This document shows positions 11,460 through 23,309 of a DNA stretch of 64,000 nucleotides, piece after piece. The translations under genes and the position numbers were made by a program. The stretch comes from Eriocheir sinensis (lineage: Eukaryota > Arthropoda > Malacostraca > Decapoda > Varunidae). The stretch's first letter is position 1. Each line of letters opens with the position of its first letter. The stretch lies in the NCBI RefSeq assembly GCF_024679095.1, contig NW_026111616.1, forward strand, positions 145,001 through 209,000. Direction: 5' to 3'. A model generated the notes under the pieces. It saw only the letters and a program-made list of their open reading frames with translations, had not been told where the DNA came from and did no database searches.

Positions 11460-12560
11460 TATAATTCTTTTTTTTTTTTTTCGTATGTTGTTGAATTGAA
11501 AGTTGTTGTTTTTTCCATGTTCGAGAATTGGAATCAACTCTGTTTTCATGTGCACGTGTTTTTGTTTTTCTCCGGGTGTTGTTCAAAGATTTACCTGCAT
11601 GATTGATTGGCTTCCTTGTTTACCTGAAGAAGAGTTTTAGAATACACGACAAAGTGAAAAGTAATAAAAAAAAATTAGCAAAAGGCGTACCAGAAATGGA
11701 TGTAGAAGGATTAAATAATACAAAGTGAAAGGACGAAATCAGCAAAATCGAGTAGGCGAGGATAAATAAGATCGTAAAAAAAGGAAACATAAGTGCCCAC
11801 AACGGAATCACGCTAGGTTGAATTACGAGAAGAGAAAAAAAAATACAAATGGAGTACTAGGGAGATATATTGAATAATTAAATAGCATAAAACGGAAATG
11901 AAAAAAATATATCAAATCAAGCAGACGAAGATAGGATATGAAAATGGAAAAAAAAATGCCCACAACGAAACTACGCGAGGATGAGGAACTAGGGAATAAA
12001 AAAAGAATGCGTAATCAAATAGAATGTTTAAAAAAGTGTTTCGCGTTTTGTGTCCAGCCGCTGCGACACAGACTGACTTAAATATTGTAGGTTTTCCGTG
12101 CATATATGAATGAGTCTCCGCTCGTTGTTGAGTCTTTTAAAGGAAGAGGAGTTGGAGGTGAGGTGGAGGAGGAAGAAGTTGAGATGAAGGAGGAAGAGGA
12201 GGAGGAAGAGGAAGAGGAAATAGAAAAGTAAAAGGAGGAGGAAAAAGAGGATGGGTAACAGCAACAGAAAGAGAATGGGGAAGAGAGGAAGAGGAGGAGA
12301 AAGAAAAAATGAAGTGGAAGGGGAAAGGGAAGGGGAAGTGATAGATGTAGAGATAGAAGTAGAGGAAGGGGAAGGGAAAAAGGAAGAGGAAAAAGATAAA
12401 AATATGATGAAGAAGAAAAAAGGGAAGAGAAAGAGGAACAGGAGGAGGATGTTTACTTCAAGAGACCTTTTAAGAATAGTCGTTTGAGTATTCAGTTCAT
12501 GTGTGGAGAATATATTGTAGAGTGTTTGGCTGTCTTGGGCTGTCAATAACGCCCGCCGCT
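11460..12560. other. A/T-rich then GA-rich region, no gene seen
   Basis: 11460-12060 is A-rich with a loosely repeated TGCCCACAACGrAAyyACGC motif (about 11790 and 11955), hinting at an old ~165-bp duplication. 12130-12450 is GGA/GAA-rich. Frames are low-complexity on both strands. Confidence 0.5.
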
Positions 12561-13530
12561 GATGCCTTTTGAGTGTTTCCATCAAAGGCGACGCGTCAGC
12601 ATTCACAAAGATCATCGGCTCAGAGGATGCGGTGGTGGTGGTGGTGGTGGTGGTGGTCTTCCGCTGATCAAAGCAACATTTCCGATAGTTTGCTCGATTA
12701 TAATGTTGTGGGTGGTGTTTAGAGCTACGTGTGATACTTTTTTGTTGTTGAAATGTTTTTTTTTTGGGGGGGGTTGTTGTGTATCATGTTGCGAATTTCA
12801 ATAGTTATCGCTGTTACAAGGTTTCTATTTATTAACGCTGTTAAAAACCCTCATTGGCAATTTTCAAAAGTTACCGCTGTTGCAAGGACATACTACTGTT
12901 TCTAGCTCGTATTTCATAAACCTCTAAAGTTATCGATGTTAAAGACCTTCATCGGTGTTCCCAGTGTGTCTTATTGAGAAGCCTCTTATTAACTCTTGTT
13001 ACGCGTAGGACGCCCTTTTATTTCTAACCAATACCTCACTGGTCTACAAAAAAAAAATTAAGTTGTCTGTTTCAACTGATTTAGGGCACATTTTTGCACC
13101 GCTGAATCCGAAATTTACACCCGTTTCTCTCGATGAGGTCAGGTTTTTGTGCCGAGTCGATTTTTAAAAAAATCCGATCTTTTAACTTAATCGATTACAT
13201 TTTTGTGACATTTTCGGTTGATTTTTGTTAATATTTCTCATCCGAAATTGGTTTTTGAGTATAGTGTAACAACATTCACGGTTATATATTTCTGTTAAAA
13301 CCCTCGACTGGTATCCTTTGGCGTGTTATAGCAACGGTCACTTGTTATTGGTGCCACAAGGATGCTCCCCCTCCTCCCCTCCGTCTCTCTCCAGCCCGTA
13401 TTGAGGCAGCGTTTACAAGTTATGACCGGTGAAAGGCTCGGGTGACGGCTTTAACTAATCTCATCCATCACCTTCACTGCCCCCTCAACCACCACCGCCG
13501 CCGCCGCCGCCACTTCCCATCCCCGTCTCC
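12561..13530. other. Mixed region with degenerate GTTATCGCTGTT repeats
   Basis: After a (GGT)n patch at 12629-12657, a motif like GTTAyCGcTGTTrCAAGG recurs near 12803, 12865 and, weaker, 12925. The rest to 13530 is balanced-composition DNA; a (CCG)n patch lies at 13494-13512. No gene recognised. Confidence 0.45.
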
Positions 13531-14550
13531 TGCGTTATCTAGGGATGCCTCGTTCGGCCTGTGACGCCTCCCTTACCTGGTCGTTAAAGAGACGTCCTTC
13601 TTGTCCCTCTTCTCCATTGATCACAGGGACCTCTCCTCGCCGCGTGTCCTCCTTTGCCCTCACATATTGGTTCTTCTTCACGTCCGCCTCTCCCGCCTTT
13701 ATTGTTCTGTTGGTGAGGGTATCGCAGGGTTTTGTAAAGGAAGTGTTTGTTTTGTGCGTATCAGTTAATTTCCCTTTTGTTGTGTTGATGTTATTACGTA
13801 TTCCATCACGTGTCCAAATCAGGTGCCCCCAAACTCGCCATACCACATAGACCCATTCACAGCCTCGCCGGGATCACACCCAGGCCAGTGGATTCCTGGT
13901 TAGGCGTTCCAACCATGCACAACGCCACGGGGACCCCTGGACGTTATATTTTATTTTCATCGTTTACTTTTCACTTCATCGGTTATAGAGAAACATTCAA
14001 TTGATCTTTGGTTTGTGGAAGGAGTGTACGCGTGTGCCTCCTACTCTTGTACTTCCATTAAGAACACCATTAAAAATTTTGCTGAATACTAAAGTCTGCC
14101 CTGTGTCAATCACCCCAGTGGGCACAAAGCCTCCCCGTGCACCGCGGCTTAGTTTCATTAATGACGGAAAACGTGAGTGTAATTTTGCGTAGTGTTCCTT
14201 CTGTCAGGCGGCGTGAAATGTGCGTCGGGGAGGGTCGCCGAGTGCTGGAGTAACGAGTCGGCGACGTGTGTTGGAGGACTAGAGCGCGGTGTGCCGGGCC
14301 GCTATTTATTCGAGCTTAACCTTCAGCGCTACCCAGGTTCTTATTATTTATTTAAGCATTTTATTTTACTCCCATGCTCACTCGTGTCTGCGTCGGGAGA
14401 AAAATGTTATATATGTATGAAAATCTGCGATGCCATTTTCTCGGCGGAAGGTTCCTTTGAATTTTTAGTCCACGTATGCAACACTTCTCTTGACTCATGT
14501 TGATTTTGCATTTATATTCAAAACTATGAAGATTTACGTGTACATTTTTT
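13531..14550. other. Balanced-composition segment, no supported gene
   Basis: Short frames exist on both strands (for example 13535-13846 minus), but none shows a family motif or clear splice signals. The degenerate tRNA-like SINE at 13812-13945 lies inside. Confidence 0.4.
13812..13945 (-). mobile_element. Degenerate tRNA-derived SINE head
   Basis: On the minus strand, CCGTGGCGTTGTGCATGG, then GGAACGCCTAACCAGG, then GGCCTGGGTGTGATCCCGG resembles a tRNA with an eroded A box and a B box (GTGTGATCCC) that has lost GGTTCG. It is followed by sequence of unknown origin. This is an inferred relic. Confidence 0.5.
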
Positions 14551-14555
14551 TTTTT

Positions 14556-14575
14556 TTGTGTGTGTGTGTGTTATG
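14556..14575. repeat. Short (GT)n
   Basis: A T-run followed by about eight GT units. Confidence 0.7.
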
Positions 14576-14819
14576 TTTTTTCTTTCCTTTTGCATACCCG
14601 CTCCTTCCATTTACATCTTATATGTAGGTATTATACTCCTCGTTTCGCATCCAATCTCTCTATTTTACTCCACTTCAAACTATCCAAACTATTTTCCTCT
14701 ATATCTTCCATCTATTTATTTCTTTGGCAGATGCTACGCCATGACAACATACCCCAATCAATCAACTTTTTTTTTTTTTACATCCCTGCCTATTGCGCTG
14801 GTAGGCTTTCTTCATGGAC

Positions 14820-15119
14820 GTTATCTTTTATTTTCATCGATGGTCGGCCCAAGCCCGTCGTGGCGCAGGCAATTTTTATAGTGGCACCAGTTATGTTTTG
14901 ACTCATGCTGCCCCCCGGAACTCATTCTTCATTCACTGGATGGTTTCTTCTGGGTCCGGGTTGATGGGTGGTCTTCTGGACAGCATGTGGGTAGCCTTAG
15001 GCCACTCGGCGGTGACTGTAAAAATCCCAGGTGGTACCGTGGGGATTCGAACCGACGTTGTCCATGGCGCCGTGAATGTGAGCCCAGCACGCTTACCACT
15101 CAGCCACCGCCTACCCTAG
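14820..15119 (-). mobile_element. tRNA-derived SINE, family B, minus copy
   Basis: On the minus strand it begins GGGTAGGCGGTGGCTGAGTG with an A-box-like TGGCTGAGTGGTAAGC (15106-15091) and a B box GGTTCGAATCC (15053-15043). The body shares long blocks with the plus-strand copy at 16310-16722: CAGTCACCGCCGAGTGGC, ACCCACATGCTGTCC, GAAGACCACCCATCAACCCG, GAGTTCCGGGGGGCAGCATG and GGGCCGACCATC. It ends with an A-rich GAAAATAAAAG tail near 14820. The CTACCCTA motif is tandemly repeated beyond its head (15110-15141). Confidence 0.9.
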
Positions 15120-15578
15120 CCACCGTCTACCCTACCCTACCATTTTTCTAACTTTACAAACCACATAATCGTCTTCCTCGCATCACCACAACAAACTCTT
15201 ACGATTGTACCTTTTACCTTACCGTCTCACATCGCGGCCGGTAGTTTTCGAGCACTGGTTTGTTTTTGGACTGGAAACATAAAGCGATGGGAGGCATGAG
15301 TGCGCTGGGCGAGGGGAAGGGTGGCGGGGATCTCAGGGAGGCGGAAAGATGTGCGGCTTTACCAAGGCTTGAAGCCGCGGGCGGGTCGCGGGCAGCCCAG
15401 GCGAGAGGGAGCGGTTAATGCTCATTCAATTAACATCTTTTTTAAAACTTTGTTTGGTCCGAAAAAAAGGCTAGAATGCAATTTGCGTCACGGTGAATCG
15501 CTCTATCGTAATACTGCCGTGTCCCTCGTGTGTGTGAGGGGGGGGTCTGTGTGCGTGTGTGGGGGGGGAGGGGTCTCT

Positions 15579-15586
<8 letters not shown>

Positions 15587-15628
<42 letters not shown>
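15587..15628. repeat. (GT)n microsatellite
   Basis: GT array of about 42 bp ending where the family C SINE begins. Confidence 0.9.
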
Positions 15629-15632
<4 letters not shown>

Positions 15633-15639
15633 CACCACG

Positions 15640-15856
15640 GCCTGATCACATACAGGTACCCTCCCGACATGAGCAAGTGCTCTTTATAATCGATCTCTGT
15701 GTACTGCCAGGACCTCACACACCCCATCCCCCTTGCTCAAGGGGGGACAGTAACCACTTCTAGTCAACGGAAAGAATCCGGCCTGAGCGGGCTCGAACCG
15801 CCACCCTGCCAGGCTGTGAAGCCTGGCAGTGCAGCGCTATAACCAGTTAAACGACG

Positions 15857-15858
<2 letters not shown>
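15640..15858 (-). mobile_element. tRNA-derived SINE, family C
   Basis: On the minus strand the head has an A-box-like region TTTAACTGGTTATAGCGC (15851-15834) and a B box GGTTCGAGCCC (15799-15789). A GCCAGGCTTCACAGCCTGGC palindrome lies where an anticodon arm would be. The body continues through CAGGCCGGATTC and CCCCCCTTGAGCAAGGGGG. It shares no obvious body with families A and B. (GT)n runs abut it on both sides. Confidence 0.75.

Positions 15859-15946
<88 letters not shown>
15859..15946. repeat. (GT)n followed by (GA)n
   Basis: GT array (15859-15897), then GA array (15901-15946). Confidence 0.95.
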
Positions 15947-15948
<2 letters not shown>

Positions 15949-16071
15949 TGAAGCGTGGCCATTTGAGGTGATAATTAGTTCTGCATTAATGAGGGATTAG
16001 TATTTTTCGCTTTACTTTTTTTTTCTTTTCGACCCTCGAGATTCGGCCTTTGATGTGTCAGTATTTGAACT

Positions 16072-16098
16072 CCCCCCCCCCCCCCCCCCACACACACA
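16072..16098. repeat. Poly-C/(CA)n compound
   Basis: 18 C (16072-16089) passing directly into CA units. Confidence 0.9.
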
Positions 16099-16219
16099 AT
16101 AGGACTAAAAGCTGTTGATGTTCTATTGCCCGGTGTTGGTGTACTTTTTGTCGTCACTTTTCACCTCTTGGCAACGGCGCAAATAGAATTGACCGGCACC
16201 TCTTAATTCGCGGTACATG

Positions 16220-16222
<3 letters not shown>

Positions 16223-16252
<30 letters not shown>
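16223..16252. repeat. (GT)n microsatellite
   Basis: GT array of about 30 bp. Confidence 0.9.
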
Positions 16253-16256
<4 letters not shown>

Positions 16257-16309
16257 ATTTCTATAGACACATTTATCATCACTTCGCTAACTCCTCTGAC
16301 ACCATGGTA

Positions 16310-16722
16310 GGGTAGGCGGTGGCCGAACTGGTAGCGTACTGGACCCACATTCGCCGCGTGATGGACGACGCGGGTTCGAATCCTCACGCTACCACTCGGA
16401 TTTTTCAGTCACCGCCGAGTGGCTTAAAACTACCCACATGCTGTCCTGAAGACCACCCATCAACCCGGACTCTTGAGGAAGCCGTCCAAGCGAATCAAGA
16501 ACGAGTTCCGGGGGGCAGCATGAGCCAATGCAAGATGGCGCCACTATAAACACTCGCCTGCGCCAGAACGGGCTGGGCCGACCATCAGGCCCCACCTGGA
16601 AGAAGCCTTGGGCCGACCATCAGGCCCCACCTGGAAGAAGCCTTGGGCCGACCATCAGGCCCCACCGGGAAGATGCCTACCGGCGCAATAGGCAACAACG
16701 TAAAAAAAAAAAATAAATAAAT
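16310..16722 (+). mobile_element. tRNA-derived SINE, family B, plus copy
   Basis: It starts GGTAGGGTAGGCGGTGGCCG. The B box GGTTCGAATCC is perfect at 16373-16383, with an A-box-like GGCCGAACTGGTAGCG just upstream. The body matches the minus copy at 14820-15119 block by block. The 3' part holds three copies of a 35-bp unit (16575-16679), where the minus copy has only one GGGCCGACCATC. It ends with a poly-A/(AAAT)n tail at about 16701-16727, the normal 3' end of a retroposed SINE. Confidence 0.92.
16575..16679 (+). repeat. 35-bp tandem repeat in SINE 3' end, 3 copies
   Basis: Units begin GGGCCGACCATCAGGCCCCA at exactly 16575, 16610 and 16645. The last differs by CCGGGAAGATGCC for CCTGGAAGAAGCC. 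Confidence 0.95.
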
Positions 16723-16789
16723 AAAAAGTGGTGGAGAACGGGATACCTACGGACATTAATATTTCAATAAGTCTGCGGATGATTGACAC

Positions 16790-16960
16790 TCAGTCTTTCT
16801 CTTTATCCTCTTTGATTTCTTGCCTTCTCCTCTTCGTTCTCTTTTTATTTATTTACTTTTTTCTTCTTCCCTCCCATTCTTTTCATTCTGTATTTTCTTT
16901 TCCTTCTCTGCCGTTACTCCTCATTTCCACTATCTTTCGTTTCCTTTTTCATTTCTCCCT

Positions 16961-16994
<34 letters not shown>

Positions 16995-17180
16995 CTCTAC
17001 TTACCGTTCGTTCTATTTTCCTGTCCTGCTTTTTCTCCCTATTTTTTGTTACCTTCCGTGTCCTCCTCCTTCTCTTTTCTCCTGCTTCTTTATCTTCTTC
17101 CCATTCCGATCCTCATCCTCTTGTATAGCAGCCACCTTCATTCATAAGTCAAATCCTTTTTTTCTTTATCCCTTTCCTGA
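16790..17180. other. Pyrimidine-rich tract with (CTA)n
   Basis: CTT/CCT-rich DNA with a perfect (CTA)n run at about 16966-16997. No gene. Confidence 0.7.
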
Positions 17181-17232
17181 CATCATTTTCTCCTCCTTTT
17201 ACAACTCCTTCCCTTCCTCTTTCCACCCTTGC

Positions 17233-17720
17233 ATAAGCCACAAACACAATCTTCTCTCAAAACCACGTGCCACACCTCGGTTCCTCGCCCTGTTAGACAA
17301 ACCCTCTTGCCCCTCTTTTGTCTTCCCTTCCTTCTGGCTCTCATTCTCCTCTGCATCGTCCAGAAGCTACAAGGCCACTCGTAAGCCACAAACGCACTCC
17401 TCCCTTTCCTAACCGACACGTCGCACATACGTAAAACCCTCAACCCTTCTCTGCCTGTGCTTTCTCCTTCAACTACTACTACTACTTCTACTACTACTCT
17501 TCCTGGTTCTTCCACCGCTCCAAGCATAGTCATAAGTCACACACACACTCTTCTCACCCCACAACGCGCCTGAAATCCTCGCTCTCACGGACAAACCCAC
17601 AGAGAGAGAACGCCCTGATTTTCTTGTTACTGTATAGCGTGTCAGAGAGAGCTTGTTGTCTCTTGCGTGAGGAGAAGGTCGAACAAGCAGGTCAGTGTGT
17701 CTATCACCTTTACAACGTGC
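17233..17720. repeat. Three-copy diverged tandem repeat, ~148 bp
   Basis: CATAAGCCACAAACACAATC, CGTAAGCCACAAACGCACTC and CATAAGTCACACACACACTC open units at about 17233, 17380 and 17530. Each is followed by a CT-rich stretch, an ACGyG motif and AmAAACCC. A second (CTA)n lies at 17472-17500. Confidence 0.6.
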
Positions 17721-18032
17721 TCTCTGCTGGTGGCACACAGGTAAGCTTTTCGTGCTGTACCTGTGTTTTGCCGCATCAGTAATGTAATGTAACCCCGTGC
17801 CGCTGACCTCTGCCGGCAAACACGATTATATCTTTGCCTCGAGGCGAGAACGTGTGTGTGTGTTGGCGGTATTAGTGGCCGGCGAAATTACCTTGTGTCT
17901 TAGTCTGTCTGTCTCTGTCTGTCTGTATGTATGTTCTGTTCCTTTTTTCTTTCTATTTTTCTTTGCCTTTGTTTTTCTGTCTTTTTTTTCTTTCGCCTTA
18001 TCTATCTCTGCATCTCTATGTATGAATCTATC

Positions 18033-18037
<5 letters not shown>

Positions 18038-18092
<55 letters not shown>
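18038..18092. repeat. (CA)n microsatellite
   Basis: CA array of about 55 bp, preceded by short TCTG and TATC runs (17905-18037). Confidence 0.95.
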
Positions 18093-19285
<1,193 letters not shown>

Positions 19286-19699
19286 CTCTTACTTTTCTCT
19301 TATGAAGTTAAGAATTCAAAATGGAAGTCATATTTCCTTTCTTTCCTTCCTTCTTTGCTTCATTCCGACATATCCTTTTATTCTTCTCCTTCCTTTCTTG
19401 CCTCCTTCCGTCCATCCCTTCCTCCATAACATCAATATTGGTCTTTCGTCAAGCATTTACTATAAAAAATCATATCAGTTTTTTTATGATACATCCCCTT
19501 CCGACAGTTTATAGTTCCGATCCTTCCGTTCGTTCCTTCTGTGCTAATTCAGAAAAAAAAGTGAATAAAGGACAGATTGAAGTTTAATTATGTTAATGAT
19601 ACTATGGCCAGTGATAATATTAATAAAAAGAGGAAGAAACGAAATAGTGATAATGGTAGTAATAATAGTGATGAAAGAAAAAATAATAGTGGTTTACGT

Positions 19700-19800
19700 G
19701 TTGCTGGTAAGGGTGGTGATTGTGGTGGAGGATGAGGTGGTGGTAGTGGTAGTGGTGGTGGTGGTGGTGATGATGGTGATGGTGGTGATGTAGTTTTTAC
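19700..19800. repeat. (GGT)n trinucleotide repeat
   Basis: Imperfect GGT/GAT units. Confidence 0.85.
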
Positions 19801-19848
19801 TGTTGCATAAAGTAGCTATAATTTTTCACAGCTTCAGTAACTTCCCAC

Positions 19849-19853
<5 letters not shown>

Positions 19854-19900
<47 letters not shown>
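19854..19900. repeat. (CA)n microsatellite
   Basis: CA array of about 47 bp. A short (ACC)n follows at 20003-20028. Confidence 0.95.
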
Positions 19901-19905
<5 letters not shown>

Positions 19906-20144
19906 ACAAACACGCCGTGAAAATAAAACGGCGACAGCAAAACAAGCCACAAACATGGAACATAAAAACAAAATGGGTTAATGGCTTAAACCGCCTCTAA
20001 TACCACCACCACCACCACCACCACCACTATATACATATGAATAATAAGTAACGTACCCGCTTTAACCTCTCAGCCGGGGCGTAAATAATGACATATGGGT
20101 GACAAGGAACAAGAAAACAGTTAAGTATGTGAATTAAAAGGACG

Positions 20145-20720
20145 TCAGAATGAATGAGTGAATGGATGACTGAGGGAGGAAGGAAGGATGGTAGGAAAGA
20201 AGACGGAGAAGGCAAGCATAAATGAAAAAGGGAGATGGAGTGACTGAATGAATGAATGAAGGACGGAAGGAAGGCAGACAGGCAGAAAAGGAAGAGGGAT
20301 AGATAGGACTGACTGACTGAATGAATGACGGAAGGAAGGAAAGAAAGAAGGAAGCAAGGAAGAAAGGAAGAACAGAAGTAAGGTGGAGTCAAGACAGAAA
20401 GGCAGGCAGAAGATAACGAGGGAAAGAGAGAGTGACTGAATGAATGAATGAATGAAGGAAGGAAGGGTGGAGTTAAAGAAGGAAGCAAGGAAGGAAGGAA
20501 TGCCAGAAGAAAGGTGAGAGGAAAGACAAAGGCAGGCAGAAGAGAAAGAGGGAAAGAAAGAGGAACTAAATAATTGAAAGAATGATGAAAGGCTGGCAGG
20601 AAGGGAAGATGGAAGGAGCCAGGATTTGAAGGAAGGAAGGAAATAATGGAAAATAAGAGTAGGCACTAGGCAGGCAGATAGAAAGGAGGAAAGAAAGGAA
20701 GCAGGGGAAGTAAAATTTGA
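20145..20720. repeat. Degenerate GAAT/GGAA minisatellite, ~100-125-bp higher order
   Basis: Blocks of (TGAATGAA)n, (GGAAGGAA)n and GGCAGrCAGGCAGA recur near 20150, 20240, 20310, 20430 and 20580, giving four or five diverged higher-order units. Minus-strand frames are composition artefacts. Confidence 0.7.
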
Positions 20721-20726
20721 AGTCAA

Positions 20727-21150
20727 GAGTTTTTAATTATGAGAGGGCTGGGATGAAAGGCGTGGATGGTATATTTCATAGCATACGGAAGACCTAACTT
20801 GACTTTTCCCACTCGTAAACTTTCACTAAGAGGACAAAGTACGTTGATGGAAAACTGAAAAGAAAATAACACCGTCGCTCTACTTTCCCTAAACTTTACC
20901 TTCGAAAAATCTTAAAGGCTGCGCAGAGAAAACAAAAATAACAGAAGAAAAAGCTCATATGCACTACACCTTAACTTCTGCTCATATTTACGTCAACAAA
21001 AAGAAAAAGAGAGGGAAGGGAGTACTCTAATATAAGAAAAATGATGGTAGATTATTAAGAAGGTAACTCACATCCACCCTTCCGCCGTAACTTAGTACTC
21101 GCAAAATTCACGCAAAGGAAAAAGTATACTTGAGAAAGGTGAAAGGCTAA
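20727..21150. other. A-rich region, nothing recognised
   Basis: Contains a possible ~140-180-bp duplication with ACTTTyCCyACTCGTAAACTT-like motifs (about 20800, 20882 and 21080) and CACTAAGAGG/GCACTACACC contexts. Too diverged to define. No gene seen. Confidence 0.35.
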
Positions 21151-21179
21151 ATGCTCTCACTCTCGTATCTTACCTTAAT

Positions 21180-21790
21180 TTTCCCTCCCCTGCCAGTAGT
21201 CACTCCCTTACATTCGCCGTACCTTATATCTTTTTCTTCCCTTTCCTTTTTTTTCATTTCCCTCCTTTTCCTTTCCTCTACCTTCTCTATCCATACACTG
21301 CCGAATCTTTCTTTACCTTACTATCATTCCCATCCCTTCCCTTTCCTTTTTTTCATTTCACTCCTTTTCCTTTCCTCTACCTTCTCTATCCATTCCCTGC
21401 CTAATCTTTCTTTACCTTACTTGCATATTCATCCCTTCCCTTCCCTTTCCTTACCATACCTTACCTTGTCTTGCCAAACCTGTCTTACCTTACTTTATCA
21501 AACCTTACCATACTTTACTTCTCATCATGTCACCTAACTTTATCTTACATTATATTACCTTACTTTACCTTCCCTTACCTTACATTACCTCGCCTTACCA
21601 AACCTTACCATACCCTACCATACCTGGCCTTGACCTTGCCATACCAAACCTTACATAACTCTTCCAACCCTTATCTTTCATTCTTTACCTGCCATCTCAC
21701 CTCACCATACCTTACTTTACCATACCTCACCTAGCATTACCATACCAAACCTTACCCCACTAGCCAACCCTTAACCTCTCCTCACTTACC
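21180..21790. repeat. Degenerate (CCTTA)n-rich pentamer tract
   Basis: A ~100-bp duplication (CTTTCCTTTTTTTCATTTC...CCTAATCTTTCTTTACC; 21230-21420) runs into degenerate pentamer repeats of the type TTACC/TACCA to 21790. Confidence 0.75.
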
Positions 21791-22030
21791 TACCTCTTCA
21801 CCTGGGCCGTAATTGTAACTTCCCCGCGGCGCCACCTCCGTGTTTTCCGCCGCTGCTAAATTACGCAAGTTCGCCTAATATGAAGCCGTGGAAACTTGCT
21901 CTATGATCCTCTGGGTAAGTAATCTGGCGCGCCTCGTCCTGCCCGAACTTCATAATTAATGTTAAATTCGTGACTAATGACGCCAGCTCGGTGTTGTGTA
22001 AGGCAGGGAAGGGAGGGAATGAGGACACAT

Positions 22031-22032
<2 letters not shown>
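21791..22032. other. Balanced-composition segment
   Basis: Nothing recognised apart from a GC-rich patch at 21803-21850. Confidence 0.4.

Positions 22033-22079
<47 letters not shown>
22033..22079. repeat. (GA)n microsatellite
   Basis: GA array of about 46 bp. Confidence 0.95.
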
Positions 22080-22081
<2 letters not shown>

Positions 22082-22440
22082 TACATACTAACAGGCCATC
22101 AGTCCCCGAGACGCTACTCCACGCCGCTCTAAACCGTTGTCCATAATTTCCACTTTACACGACCGTCACTCGCCTACGACGCCTTGTTGTCGGTCTGTTC
22201 TATAAGGACTGGACACACCGCTTAAGGCACCCTCCCAAGCCACCATCCAACCCTCCCTACACACTCCTATTGAATAGAGCTCGATTTTACAAGCTGTACA
22301 CCAATCATCCCTTCCCCCGACAGGCCTTCACACCCACCATGCAGGCTATGCTGTTTTGTTGTACTACACGACTCGCAGCAAGCTCTCACGTCACGACCCA
22401 GCCCCTTACTGTACCTGCCTAAGCGAGATTTACCTATACC
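22080..22440. other. Balanced-composition segment
   Basis: No gene, repeat or RNA signature recognised. Confidence 0.4.
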
Positions 22441-22442
22441 TA

Positions 22443-22443
<1 letters not shown>

Positions 22444-22474
<31 letters not shown>

Positions 22475-22486
22475 ACACACACGCAC
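22444..22486. repeat. Poly-C/(CA)n compound
   Basis: 17 C directly followed by 12-13 CA units. Confidence 0.95.
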
Positions 22487-22904
22487 AGTATCCAAGAAAA
22501 CTATGATGAGACAGCTGTGAAAGACGGGGCACTAGGACACTTTGACAACTCGGAAAAAATGCAATAAGGAAAGGATTAGGTAAGAACATGCCAACAAATA
22601 CGGGAACATATTCACGGCAGCCACTCCTCAAGTGGAGAGCATGAACACGCAGCAGGTGAAGCTGGCAGCTCACAGGTGGCGTGAGGGACACCCAAGTGCG
22701 CTAGTGTTACAAATCTAAAGTGACAAACTAACACTAGTACAATTTTTTTTACGTTTTTAATTTTTGTATTTTGTGTTTTGTATTTTTATATGCTTGTATG
22801 TGTGTGCATCAGTCGACAATTAATTTGGTCCCATACACAGGCTCTTTAAATAGTTATATCTAAAAAGTGTAATTTCGAGCCTCCTTTTTGTACAGTAATA
22901 TGTT

Positions 22905-22909
<5 letters not shown>
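22487..22909. other. Unremarkable segment
   Basis: Mixed composition, AT-rich after 22720. Nothing recognised. Confidence 0.4.

Positions 22910-22993
<84 letters not shown>
22910..22993. repeat. (GA)n microsatellite
   Basis: Uninterrupted GA array of about 84 bp. Confidence 0.96.
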
Positions 22994-22996
<3 letters not shown>

Positions 22997-23177
22997 CTGT
23001 GAACATCGGAAATCTTATTGAAACGTATTCATTTTAATTACGTCAGAGAAAAAATACAATGAAAAAAGGCTCAAGGAAAAATATATGAGGTAAGTGTGAA
23101 AGTTTTATTCTAAAGGCAAAGCTTAAAGCCGTAGTGTTTTTATGAGCCTCTGATGCTATTTATAGAAGTATCATTAC

Positions 23178-23180
<3 letters not shown>

Positions 23181-23236
<56 letters not shown>
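23181..23236. repeat. (GT)n microsatellite
   Basis: GT array of about 56 bp, 14 bp upstream of the splice-like motif. Confidence 0.95.
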
Positions 23237-23238
<2 letters not shown>

Positions 23239-23250
23239 CTGATTGTAATG

Positions 23251-23280
23251 TTTTCTTTTTCTCTTTCTTTTCAGGTGAGT
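23251..23280 (+). promoter_or_regulatory. Candidate recursive (zero-length-exon) splice motif
   Basis: A 21-nt uninterrupted pyrimidine tract (23251-23271) is followed by CAG (23272-23274) and immediately by GTGAGT (23275-23280). Such juxtaposed acceptor and donor are the signature of recursive splice points in long arthropod introns (known from Drosophila, consensus YnNCAG|GTRAGT). No neighbouring exon is recognised on the plus strand, so it could also be a chance match in pyrimidine-rich DNA. Confidence 0.35.
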
Positions 23281-23309
23281 TCCAGTTTGGAGCCGGAAGA
23301 TACATAACA

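Noticed and set aside
13535..13846. 103-codon minus frame with polar composition
   Set aside because: Could be an exon but shows no motif, and overlapping plus frames are equally open.
21400..21790. Telomeric repeat
   Set aside because: The pentamer is mostly CCTTA/TTACC, not the arthropod (TTAGG/CCTAA)n, and is degenerate. The two CCTAA units at 51858 are too few.
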